Source: a virus
Virus record (IMG/VR): IMGVR_UViG_3300028897_000188
Coordinates: 1-55,621 of that record
Reading direction: 5' to 3' (one strand)
Length of the DNA stretch: 55,621 nucleotides
Shown: in pieces, positions 11,501 to 19,035 of the stretch
Layout of the letters: each line of letters begins with the position of its first letter
How positions within the stretch are numbered: the first letter of the stretch is position 1
Position numbers and translations under genes: made by a program
Notes under the pieces: model-generated
Seen by the model: only the letters and a program-made list of their open reading frames with translations
Databases searched by the model: none
Told to the model about the DNA's origin: nothing

Positions 11501-13582
11501 TATATGCAGATAGGTAGCAATACCAGCCGATGGAGTAGGCCCACCAGCCGACAGGAACCTACTTCCTGTAAAGAACGTATTAAAATATCCATTTGAGTCC
11601 AGAGGATATAGAGGAACAGAAGTAGCAATTCGCTCTTCCTTTGCAGGAGGAGCTAAAAATTCGTGATACAGAACATGCTTGTTAACTGGTCTTACATATT
11701 CCCAGTTTCGTATTAACTCATCTGCTAAAAATTTATTAATGATAAAATCGTCACCAGCAAATAACTCATTAAAAGGCTCAACATCAATCAGCGGCTCCGT
11801 ATTCAGATCCAATTCTACTATGTAATGAGGAGTTATTACTGGATGTCCAGTAGGCCCGACTCCTGTAGTCAAACGTGAAAAATCAACATGCTGTCTGAAA
11901 ACAGTTCCGAAGAACTGACCATCCAATCCGTTAGTGAATGAGTTCATTGCATGGAGTACAGTATAGTCAGGACACGCTTGTAATGTATGAGTAATTATCT
12001 CCGTTAGTTTCTCTTCTCTTCTCTTACCGTCATAAATATAAACTTCTAAAGTAGGAGAACCAGCGGAAGGACATGTCCTGTCTACTCCTATTCTATACCG
12101 TTTGCTGACTTCATAATCAGTCTTGGTTCCTATAGTAGAGTAAATAGTTGCTCCGTATTTCTCATATACAGCAAATCGTCTTTGTGTTCCTACCTTTTCC
12201 ATTGCCACACCAATCCAGTCATTAGGTGTGGTTCCGAATCCATAGACATCTTGACTGACACCATAGAAGATAAAGCTACAGTCTGTAACTGTTTTCGGAG
12301 ACATGGCAACTCCAGCACAATGCTCAAAGTCTCCAGAAAAACTTTGACCAGATAGAGTCAATGTCCTAGTCAAAGTATCAACGGTATCATATGCGGAGAT
12401 TCCTATAGAATATGTTCTGATATCAGTTACAAAAGAATTTAATTCTCTTGGATCATAACAAAGGAAACTTTCAGGTGGCCCACAATCCCATATTTCAGCG
12501 GTACAATTACCACTTGGAGCTTCCGTAGCGTGAACTGGATAGAAAGCAGGATTGAATTGAGAATACCATAAATCTCCTCCTCCACCAGATGGAAACTGAC
12601 CGTAGAATTCCAGCCAATTGTAGTCATTGATAGGATATATTTCTGGCCCAAAATAACTTCTTACTCCAGTAGGAAGTCCAGGGTGAAAGCCTGGAAATCT
12701 GTCATAACTCGCTTCATTCTTTAAAGTGATTCCATCCAGTTCAAATAATTCAGGCTGACACCACTCATCCCACCGTTCATAGACATTCATTACATTTTCA
12801 GAATTTGATAGATACAGTTTGTAGATAATATACAGAGCATTGTAAGCACCAATGCGCTTTAAGAAGTAAATCAGATTTTCTACCCATTCTCGGATATTCA
12901 ATTCTGACATCTCTTCTGCTATTTCTATTCCGTATATCTGAGCAATGTACCCTAACCACTTCAAGTCAATTTCTCTAGCGTCCATTAAAGACCATAGAGT
13001 TTTCAACATTGTATAAGGTTCATGGTGAACTTGATCAAAATAGACTTGTAACCATTCCTTTACATTGGTGGTCTGGTTATGTGCTGGTAAGGCTCTTAAT
13101 GCGTAGTCTTTAAGACCTTCAAATTCTATAGCATAGGTGTTTGAAGATCTACTTACGGGCCAAAGCTTTCCGAAGAAAGCAAATGTTCTTTTTTGATTTA
13201 CATAATTTCTATAGGCTTCATTTTCAGATCTAGCTAGCCAAGCATGGAAGAAGCTATCCTTACGGAAGTACATCTCATTGCCTACACCAACGGCACTTAA
13301 AGCTTCTGTCTCTGTATCTGTACGATACTTCTTGAAGTCATCATAGACCCCACGATACTCCATCTTGAAGCGATTACCATCTATTTCTTTAATGAGAAAC
13401 TTATGACCCACAAATCCTTTGGTAGCATCATTCTCATAGAGAACAGTAAACGCTCCTCCATCCGTCCATATACTTTGCCTTGGGCCAGCTAAGTAAGACA
13501 GTTGAGTACCAGTTTGTCTACTTCCTAAAATATCAAAATATCTTTGAAGTAATTGGTAATTGGGATCTGAAAACTTACCCAT
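8528..13582 (-). CDS. Tail protein I-like N-terminus fused to polyserine-linked adhesin
   Basis: 1684 residues. Residues about 120-260 resemble the P2 gpI / TIGR02242 baseplate-tail protein family, including the stretch around LKWLGYIAQIYGIEI. Near 640-760 are segments seen in phage tail proteins, including a W-x-I-N-H-x-L-G motif. Three polyserine linkers (about 814-866, 1184-1207, 1442-1472) separate beta-rich modules; the module after the first linker resembles a module in the 2155-residue neighbour. The N-terminus probably docks to the baseplate and the rest projects as an adhesin. P2 gpI is only about 180 residues, so this is a large fusion. A purine-rich AGGAGA lies upstream of the ATG. 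Tail location is well supported; ligand unknown. Confidence 0.8.
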   Translation of the reverse strand: MGKFSDPNYQLLQRYFDILGSRQTGTQLSYLAGPRQSIWTDGGAFTVLYENDATKGFVGHKFLIKEIDGNRFKMEYRGVYDDFKKYRTDTETEALSAVGVGNEMYFRKDSFFHAWLARSENEAYRNYVNQKRTFAFFGKLWPVSRSSNTYAIEFEGLKDYALRALPAHNQTTNVKEWLQVYFDQVHHEPYTMLKTLWSLMDAREIDLKWLGYIAQIYGIEIAEEMSELNIREWVENLIYFLKRIGAYNALYIIYKLYLSNSENVMNVYERWDEWCQPELFELDGITLKNEASYDRFPGFHPGLPTGVRSYFGPEIYPINDYNWLEFYGQFPSGGGGDLWYSQFNPAFYPVHATEAPSGNCTAEIWDCGPPESFLCYDPRELNSFVTDIRTYSIGISAYDTVDTLTRTLTLSGQSFSGDFEHCAGVAMSPKTVTDCSFIFYGVSQDVYGFGTTPNDWIGVAMEKVGTQRRFAVYEKYGATIYSTIGTKTDYEVSKRYRIGVDRTCPSAGSPTLEVYIYDGKRREEKLTEIITHTLQACPDYTVLHAMNSFTNGLDGQFFGTVFRQHVDFSRLTTGVGPTGHPVITPHYIVELDLNTEPLIDVEPFNELFAGDDFIINKFLADELIRNWEYVRPVNKHVLYHEFLAPPAKEERIATSVPLYPLDSNGYFNTFFTGSRFLSAGGPTPSAGIATYLHIQKTSTKTWTINHGLGRYVVIQAWESLEGAGCGKNPTALARRIEPKNVCIIDDDTIELKFAQPVNGWATLAGEAWALTYLHRECGCPDSIWTIFHDFEDTPSGGLVGYPSGVGPLVNFWLHPSSSSSSSSSQSSSSYSSSSSSSSSLSSSSSLSSSSSSISVSSSSKSSSSSYNLALGCETTNCFTFSNYPSGGYITSAGPSAGILYPSGYVPSAGTINGVLQGDVLDYTKVRINEWDQYGGILPVEEQIPHANYLWPYLKFAGHGQLWDRWSYHTAIPIVDGNIVDVSLKWINTYEYSPNSGSFSWVAFLALSESPYDFTNHKSMWGVHNSFYAQLGLDGYPPPSDNCGGAYTQQVLQYRRKHPVAPDRYGEVFACYMPSTLGAAWQGWLRLKGIIRDLGGGNFQLEEHFYYKNYNSPLLGHDDDWVEFWPSGFVGVPELHNLGVSLNPLYIHFGFAAGNVGTDVGNYSVRGHISTITDLCVNVSGGIPCPSSSSSSTSSSSSSSSSISSSYSSNCAEDLLDISGGDPDYHRWGVILNQNNYMGGSPATYFDSPPPTAPSGFGQLNFYRYDNFGAVAGVTRSSEIQSEWTIPNNCPFDISIDWTIETYSVVGAGAYFEFGLHPVLPAANDNPITVRNTYNVGTNRNQLQVRTTLGGSETVFDYGSTSPNNYPVNGRFRIVKPGTGNTLYFYHFDFSQLRWEWAGSTSGEDIRVMLRASTLHPNGTDLDMAFYNFRFLTPPTSACLSCFSSSSSSSSNSSSSSYSSSSSLSSSSESSSSASATTFSFSAPIAGSSAALGFSAATWDGVRNSPTAGGIFLSPTYITGYIGRDSSDWELERSVVTYNVSGIPSASTVVAARMIIVGASVAFFPDDSISPPYTEGMYMEISNHAVPPTIADWDAGTGIQIDNSGQFPDGAAAFTFDFGGAGISYLQSIIGQSLPTGYAKFMFRETYDFTNANPDPNVLPFYGTSGALRIRWSRATEMTFEIDVI

Positions 13583-13811
13583 CGTTATTGTCTCTCCTGA
13601 TTGTTATACCTTTTTCAATAGTTATTTCACCACTATCACCACTTCCAAGCTTATCCATTAATTCAGGAGACAATCTTTGTTCGATGTATATACCATCATC
13701 CTTTCTAATTTCTTTATATATAGTAATTCCAGAAACTACTATAGCTAAAATAGTGGCTATTATCGTTATAATTTTTACTACATTAATTTTTCTTTTGTTG
13801 TGGTTTTCCAT
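13575..13811 (-). CDS. Small single-pass membrane protein
   Basis: 78 residues. A basic N-terminus (MENHNKRK) is followed by one hydrophobic segment at about residues 10-28 and a charged C-terminal region, suggesting N-in topology. It overlaps the upstream 112-residue membrane protein by 29 nt and the downstream adhesin by 8 nt. It has no recognised domain. Two membrane proteins in a row inside a baseplate operon could point to lysis (spanin or holin accessory) or to tail-membrane contact, but neither is shown by motifs. Confidence 0.6.
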   Translation of the reverse strand: MENHNKRKINVVKIITIIATILAIVVSGITIYKEIRKDDGIYIEQRLSPELMDKLGSGDSGEITIEKGITIRRDNNDG

Positions 13812-14121
13812 TTCTTTTTGGTATTTCCCATACCATTTGTCTTACCTTAGTAATTGGAATGAATACTTCATTTCCATTTAACATTGTAATGGTAAGATTT
13901 TGTACATTAATATCTGTTATATATCCTTCTCTTCCGTCATAGATAACTTTCACATTTCTAGAAAGCTCTTTATCCATTCTTACAAAAAAATATGCTACAA
14001 GACTCCTAAGAACTTGAATTATAGCTAATGACAAAATTGCTGTCATTACCATTTGAAGAAAGAAATACCATAATTCAGGAGTGATCGCTGTTACTATATT
14101 TTTTACTGCTTCTTGTTCCAT
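13783..14121 (-). CDS. Membrane protein with MscS-like beta domain (candidate)
   Basis: 112 residues. One long hydrophobic region spans about residues 18-50. After it comes a short beta-rich segment (VKVIYDGREGYITDINVQ ... NEVFIPITKV) resembling the Sm-like beta domain of small mechanosensitive (MscS) channels, where a G-x-V-x-D-I strand precedes an I-P-N-like turn. Native MscS has three membrane helices and a large cytoplasmic domain, so this would be a minimal relative. The start overlaps the stop of the baseplate J-like gene (TAATG). The MscS link rests on pattern only. Confidence 0.5.
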   Translation of the reverse strand: MEQEAVKNIVTAITPELWYFFLQMVMTAILSLAIIQVLRSLVAYFFVRMDKELSRNVKVIYDGREGYITDINVQNLTITMLNGNEVFIPITKVRQMVWEIPKRNGKPQQKKN

Positions 14122-15851
14122 TAGTATTCCTGTACTATTTTTACTGCATCAAAAGCCAAAACTGGAAATTGATTTAAACCTAATTGAATCGGTCTAAGCA
14201 TATTATCTCTATTAGTCCAAGGAGGAGTTACCCATCTTGGATATAGACCATAAGCCGCTGACATAGAATAGATAAATTTATTGCTATTGATATCACGTAT
14301 ATCTATATTTCGTACTCCTTTTATATTCTCAAATTCATTACTAGGTGATATTTGTGTTGTATCCATCAAAAATTCTACAACATCCTTGAAATCCATTTCA
14401 CTATTGAATAATTGATTTTGTGGTCTAAAGTAGTAAATCAATTTATTCAATACATCTTGTGCTACCTCCGTAAAGTTATAGATCCTCTTTATCCGTACTC
14501 CTATCTCAAATGTGAAGTAAACAAGGTCTGGAACTTCAAATACCTCATAAGCTGATATCATTTTTCTTGGAGCTAAATAATTGAGTAATTCATCTTCCCA
14601 TGCTACTGCATATCTAAGCGGTACAAGAGTTGCCGCTGACACTCCCCAGTCAGTCCAGAACATTCCAGCGGAGGTTACTATAGTATTGTTCCCCCATACT
14701 TGAGGAATAACACTTAAATGAACTATATTATACTCCTGTGGGTTTCCAGCGGAAGGAGATATATCTTGTTCTCCCCAAGCATTTGCTCTTATGACATCTG
14801 AACGTGAAGAAAGGTAGGAATTGTAGTCATTCGGGGTAACATCCCTAAATTGCGCTCTTAAAGCGGAAGCAGAGTTGAAGCGGATCTCCGTTATAGTTTC
14901 TGGAGAAGAAGCTCCAATGCTAGCGGCTGAAAGAGAAATTGTAATGGTGTTATTGTTTACAAATGAAGGAATTGGATCTGTAGTTGGATTCCATAACTCC
15001 ATAAACTCATCATCTATAATCTGCCATGTTTCACCAGCATCAGCACCTATAGTTCCCTCTGTTCCTAGAGAATCAAGCACTCTAACATCTATCTTGTCAT
15101 TTACATCTGGAACACTTCTAGCTGAGTTAAAAACTATCTTCTGTCTTTCATATCTATCAAAAATAAACATGTAGACATTATCAGATACTTGAGGAATCAA
15201 ATCTAAATAAAAATCTGAAACCCTTTCCCATTGAGTGGTAGCAGTTCCATCAGAAGGACTAATAAGAACTCTTACTGTAGGATAAACGTCTGTTAAATCA
15301 TCGTCATATGCATAATCTACTGGAAGTATCAATTCATTATCAATTAAATCGTCACCAGAGTATCCTTCTAAGTCTATAATTTGTCCTTGTCTTATTGGAA
15401 GAGGAAATGTTACGGATGGGCCAGAAGCGGTTACTTGGACGGATGCAGTAGTGGCAAATAAAATAGAATTCCCCTCATCGTCTGATCTTCCAGAATTCAA
15501 TTGCTTCCAAGGAAGTACTCTTAGGATATCTCCAGCGTTAGTTCCAGATACAGTCACGGTTACTGTAGCTCTAGCTGATCTTACACCTTTAGGTTCATAT
15601 CCAACTTGCCTAGCTAATCTATTTGCCGCTTCATAAACATCGCAAGTTTCTAAATAAACATTTTTCGCAATCTTGTTTGTGAAGAAAGTAGTCAATTCTC
15701 CAACATATGACATAAGCTCTATAAGAATAGAAATATTAGAACCTTCAAAATTATAATCTCTAAAAACATCATTTTGTTGTAGTTCTTCCCTGAATTTGTC
15801 TACCAATGTTAGAAAGTCAATTTCTAGGTAGCTCGGTATGAATTCTGCCAT
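14121..15851 (-). CDS. Baseplate J / T4 gp6-like baseplate wedge protein
   Basis: 576 residues. The N-terminus resembles baseplate J family proteins: an aromatic/acidic start followed by LVDKFREELQ and a helical region ending in YLETCDVYEAANRLARQVGY. The C-terminal part (DLVYFTFEIGVRIKRIYNF, then NKLIYYFRPQNQ) matches the late helical and beta segments typical of gp6/J. These proteins form the dimeric ring of the baseplate wedge. The gene has a good GGAG Shine-Dalgarno and sits two genes downstream of gp25, as expected. Several S-A-G or P-S-A-G insert-like loops occur, as in the neighbouring adhesins. Confidence 0.82.
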   Translation of the reverse strand: MAEFIPSYLEIDFLTLVDKFREELQQNDVFRDYNFEGSNISILIELMSYVGELTTFFTNKIAKNVYLETCDVYEAANRLARQVGYEPKGVRSARATVTVTVSGTNAGDILRVLPWKQLNSGRSDDEGNSILFATTASVQVTASGPSVTFPLPIRQGQIIDLEGYSGDDLIDNELILPVDYAYDDDLTDVYPTVRVLISPSDGTATTQWERVSDFYLDLIPQVSDNVYMFIFDRYERQKIVFNSARSVPDVNDKIDVRVLDSLGTEGTIGADAGETWQIIDDEFMELWNPTTDPIPSFVNNNTITISLSAASIGASSPETITEIRFNSASALRAQFRDVTPNDYNSYLSSRSDVIRANAWGEQDISPSAGNPQEYNIVHLSVIPQVWGNNTIVTSAGMFWTDWGVSAATLVPLRYAVAWEDELLNYLAPRKMISAYEVFEVPDLVYFTFEIGVRIKRIYNFTEVAQDVLNKLIYYFRPQNQLFNSEMDFKDVVEFLMDTTQISPSNEFENIKGVRNIDIRDINSNKFIYSMSAAYGLYPRWVTPPWTNRDNMLRPIQLGLNQFPVLAFDAVKIVQEY

Positions 15852-15852
15852 T

Positions 15853-16062
15853 TTATTTTACTCCTAAAGTTGTTTTTGCATCCTCTATTGCCAACTCAGC
15901 ACTTATTTGGGAACGTCCTACATTACCCATATCCTCTATCTCTACTCTATAGTGACGTTTCTCTTCATCCCAGTAAAGCATAGCATCATAATTGCCTATC
16001 TTTATTGCCTTGCCTTTATCTATAAACTGATGATTTAATTTTAACCAATTATTGAATTTCAT
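15853..16062 (-). CDS. Small hypothetical protein between gp25 and gp6-like genes
   Basis: 69 residues, starting MKFNNWLKLNHQF. The first residues faintly resemble the M-K-F-x-x-[YF]-L motif of the cargo block just upstream but lack the acidic residue. The rest is a short alpha/beta sequence with no recognised domain. It lies tightly between gp25-like and gp6-like genes, so it is co-transcribed with them and may be a virion accessory protein. Confidence 0.6.
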   Translation of the reverse strand: MKFNNWLKLNHQFIDKGKAIKIGNYDAMLYWDEEKRHYRVEIEDMGNVGRSQISAELAIEDAKTTLGVK

Positions 16063-16072
16063 TTCTTCTCCG

Positions 16073-16456
16073 TTATCTAGTCAAAACAAAATTGATAGTT
16101 TCGGTATCATCTCTTCCAAGTATAGTAAATCTAATTCTACAGCGATAATAGTTGTCATCTGGTCTAGGTTCTATATCGAAACCTGTTACGGTAACTCTTG
16201 GTTCCCATATATTGATAGCTTCCAATAATCCCTCCGCTATGAGCCTTGCAGTAACTTCATCAATAGGCTCAAATAAAAGTCCTCTGAAATTAGTAGCAAA
16301 AGTAGGCAACATCCTTCTTTCGCCTTGAATAGTCAATATAATGTTACGTATACTATTGAGAATAGCGGCTACATCAACATCTCTTTGAATATCACCATCG
16401 GATTGCCGACTGTAATTTTCGTCTAAATCACTCCAAAAATATGTTTGATCAACCAT
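16073..16456 (-). CDS. T4 gp25-like baseplate wedge protein (GPW/gp25 family)
   Basis: 127 residues, the usual length for gp25. It carries the family signature GERRMLPTF after a helix, then the acidic EPID segment, and ends in paired beta strands. gp25 nucleates the baseplate wedge and contacts the sheath; homologues are the lysozyme-like TssE proteins of type VI secretion. The gene overlaps the upstream zinc-protein gene at the stop/start. Confidence is high because signature, length and neighbour order agree. Confidence 0.92.
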   Translation of the reverse strand: MVDQTYFWSDLDENYSRQSDGDIQRDVDVAAILNSIRNIILTIQGERRMLPTFATNFRGLLFEPIDEVTARLIAEGLLEAINIWEPRVTVTGFDIEPRPDDNYYRCRIRFTILGRDDTETINFVLTR

Positions 16457-16830
16457 TATTCTTTCCTCTTAGGATCAATTACAATGTCATAAGAATTTTT
16501 TTTAGTGCTACTAGATTTATTTATCTTTTTTTTATCGGGATTTTCGATAATTAGGATGGATTCTGTATTTCTTCTAGACATTATTCTTTCCTTGTTTTTC
16601 CTGTAGTAATTGGCATTGTAATTTTTGACATGATCTTTGTTGTCTTGTTTCCATTTCTTGTCTCTTTTTCTCTTGAGGATTTTATATCTTAAAGACTGTC
16701 TATCTCTTCTATTCCTGTCGCTCTGGCAATCCTTACATTCACCATTTTTCTTATTCGGTCTGGAGCGATTATTGTAGTACTGCTTGTCAAGTCTCCTGTT
16801 TCTGCCACATGTAGGACACACTTTTTTCAT
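16456..16830 (-). CDS. Basic zinc-binding protein, HNH-N-terminus-like
   Basis: 124 residues, strongly basic. The N-terminus has paired cysteines CPTCG and CKDCQ about 28 residues apart, a likely zinc knuckle. A long Lys/Arg/Asn-rich helix follows, with tyrosine-asparagine repeats (NYNANYYRKNKERI) like the region before the catalytic part of many phage HNH endonucleases. The HNH motif itself is absent, so it is either a truncated HNH relative or a nucleic-acid-binding protein. It overlaps its neighbours by a few nt and is part of the cargo-gene cluster. Confidence 0.6.
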   Translation of the reverse strand: MKKVCPTCGRNRRLDKQYYNNRSRPNKKNGECKDCQSDRNRRDRQSLRYKILKRKRDKKWKQDNKDHVKNYNANYYRKNKERIMSRRNTESILIIENPDKKKINKSSSTKKNSYDIVIDPKRKE

Positions 16831-17201
16831 ACTCTTCTCTTTATAAGCCTTGTGCTATTATAATGTTTGCTCTTAGGATCTTTCACATTGAAATAGTATC
16901 CATGTTTATCCTTATCGACATACTCTAAAAACTTTGGTTTTGTTTTCAGTTCCTTTGCCAATAGTGCTCTATAGACTGTGACTCCCATTGGCTCTTCACC
17001 TTCTTTTATTTTATCAGTCAATTTGCGAGTCAAGTTACGGAGTTTTATCTCATCTATAAGACTAGTAAAAACATTTCCACTAAGACCAGTAAAATTCTTT
17101 TTCTTATGAGCTAAATAGAAACTCAATAGATCCTTATCGCTCATTTTTTCTATATTAACACTAGGAGCTTTCTTCTCCTCTAAATACTGTTTGAATTTCA
17201 T
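16827..17201 (-). CDS. Hypothetical protein with capsid-targeting-like N-terminus
   Basis: 124 residues beginning MKFKQYLEEKKAPS. This matches M-[KR]-[FL]-x-x-[YF]-[LIV]-x-E, like the T4 internal-protein targeting peptide MKTYQEFIAE, and contains L-E-E, a possible [LI]-x-E prohead-protease site. The remainder is helical and basic with a C-terminal FNVKDPKSKHYNSTR segment and no recognised domain. It follows the GP88-like gene within 11 nt and overlaps the next gene. Packaging into the head is an inference. Confidence 0.6.
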   Translation of the reverse strand: MKFKQYLEEKKAPSVNIEKMSDKDLLSFYLAHKKKNFTGLSGNVFTSLIDEIKLRNLTRKLTDKIKEGEEPMGVTVYRALLAKELKTKPKFLEYVDKDKHGYYFNVKDPKSKHYNSTRLIKRRV

Positions 17202-17211
17202 TTCTCTCTCC

Positions 17212-19035
17212 TTAGATTATTGTCTTTAAAACTTTCTTTCCTCCTTTAGCAAGTTGAGTATAATCCGCTACTCTTCTTGGATTAAAACCACATGCGTTAG
17301 GACACGTAGTACAATGAGCGGTAGCACAACATAGCTTTGAAAGAATCTTGTTCCAATTTTCTTTCGGATGGGCTTCTTTCATTCCTTCAATGGCTTGTTT
17401 CCAGCCCTTGCTACCTGGACTCATATTCTGGTAAAGCTCTTTGTTCTTTAACCTTTCTCCTCTTGCTTTGAAATGCAATAAAGTAATAACATCAACCGCT
17501 GGATCTTTAGAATACCTTACTGCATCCTGTGGGTTATATGCCACTACTCTTATGTTGACGTTGCCTGGATATTGCTTCTTTATACTCTTAGCAATTTCCA
17601 ATTTAAATCCTCTCTGTTCATCTACAGACATATTGATATTAAATACTGGTTTGCCTTTCAGCGGCCCTTCTGTAAACTTACGTCCTCCGTATTTCTTCAC
17701 GAACTTCTCTTGCTTAGTAATTGCCTTTAGTTGAAGCCCCACCAATTGTGCATCTGCAATGATCTTCTCTATCTCTTTATCCGTAGCTTCATTTTCTATA
17801 TAGTCACCAGAAGAGAAGAACCTCAACCCACCCATTCTGTTAAATGTTTCTCTATTTTTTATTCCTGTTTTTGATAGAACATAATTACCATCTTTATCTG
17901 TTTGATATGTTCCATCTTTATTTTTTACTAGCCAGCCCTTGAATGTATCTTGATATCTCAATCCTCTTTTTTCGGCTTTAGCCAAGAAGTATCCAGGATT
18001 CTTTGCCGCTATTTCTCTTCCAGACTCCACATAACAATAGGAACATGTAGGATTATTGGCTTCTGTGACTTGTAATTTTATCTCCCTATCTCTTAACTTC
18101 TTTATGGTTCCCTCATCAGCACCAGATTCAATTGCGTTAGTTAAATCCTTCTGAGCTTCTGCCCACTCTTTCATCATATCAAGAAGTTTTTCTCTCTTTG
18201 GACACACGGTTGACATATCGACTGATTTCTTAGTCTTTGTGTTTCCGTCAATTGCGCTCCATTGTTTTACACATCCTTGAAGCTCCTTTAAATTGTTATA
18301 CTGCTTTGCTCTTATCTTAAATAAAAATTCAAGATATGCTTCTTCTGGAAACCACCCTTTACCAAATTTGTCTTTAGTCCATTCAAATAATTTCGCAACT
18401 TGACCATCTGTACTTCTACCAAGACTTGCTTCAAGATCCACAACACTCTTGAATCTCTTCATTACATTAGTTAATTGTTGCTCACCTTCTTTCTGCTCTT
18501 CCTGCCACGCTTTATACATCTTTATGATGTCATTAGCGAATCTCTGTTTTTCTTTATAGCTCTTGAGATGGTCTGAATATAATTCCTTTTGATCTCTATC
18601 AGCGGTGGCTTGTCTTCCCCAACCAGTAGTAGGACTGGCTTCAAGACCGTGAAGAATATACTTCCCTATAAATGACTTCTTTCCTAAATCATCCAGAGCA
18701 TGGAAAGATATCTTGGCTTTGCTAGTTAAACTTTTGAAAACCTTTTCTACTTCTTTATCCCATTCACTACTTGGCTGAATATCTTTAGTTGCTTGGTATT
18801 CAGCGGCTAGTTCTTTTCGTCTTTTCTTCTCCTCTCTTGATACTTCATTGACTAAGGTAAAATGTTCCTTTTCATCTTCTGTCAATGCTCTCTCAATTGG
18901 ATAATATACATCCTCAAATAAAGGATGTTCAATGAAGAGCCAAGTGTTAACTCCTAATACAATTTCATTAACTTCACGTATCTGATCTTTGAAATTATCA
19001 TTATCGTTTGATCTCAAATACTGGCTTAATCTCAT
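17212..19035 (-). CDS. GP88-like / radical-SAM-type iron-sulfur protein (candidate)
   Basis: 607 residues starting MRLSQYLRSND. The first 270 residues are helical and charged. A cysteine motif CSYCY at about residue 330 is followed by RFFSSGDY near 405 and later alpha/beta segments, an order resembling the phage GP88 family, which is thought to be radical-SAM-like. A C-terminal cluster (CCATAHCTTCPNAC, near 570-585) may bind a second metal site. Reaction and substrate are unknown. Start and stop overlap or closely adjoin neighbours, and it directly follows the CCA-adding enzyme gene. The N-terminus only partly fits the capsid-targeting motif (no acidic residue after YL). Confidence 0.55.
   Translation of the reverse strand: MRLSQYLRSNDNDNFKDQIREVNEIVLGVNTWLFIEHPLFEDVYYPIERALTEDEKEHFTLVNEVSREEKKRRKELAAEYQATKDIQPSSEWDKEVEKVFKSLTSKAKISFHALDDLGKKSFIGKYILHGLEASPTTGWGRQATADRDQKELYSDHLKSYKEKQRFANDIIKMYKAWQEEQKEGEQQLTNVMKRFKSVVDLEASLGRSTDGQVAKLFEWTKDKFGKGWFPEEAYLEFLFKIRAKQYNNLKELQGCVKQWSAIDGNTKTKKSVDMSTVCPKREKLLDMMKEWAEAQKDLTNAIESGADEGTIKKLRDREIKLQVTEANNPTCSYCYVESGREIAAKNPGYFLAKAEKRGLRYQDTFKGWLVKNKDGTYQTDKDGNYVLSKTGIKNRETFNRMGGLRFFSSGDYIENEATDKEIEKIIADAQLVGLQLKAITKQEKFVKKYGGRKFTEGPLKGKPVFNINMSVDEQRGFKLEIAKSIKKQYPGNVNIRVVAYNPQDAVRYSKDPAVDVITLLHFKARGERLKNKELYQNMSPGSKGWKQAIEGMKEAHPKENWNKILSKLCCATAHCTTCPNACGFNPRRVADYTQLAKGGKKVLKTII

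Noticed and set aside
1-13582. CRISPR-like or minisatellite array in the adhesin genes
   Set aside because: The repeats are irregular polyserine codons in an open reading frame without unique spacers.
14121-15851. S-A-G loops as translational bypass or intein scars
   Set aside because: Frames stay open across them and no splicing or bypass signals are present.
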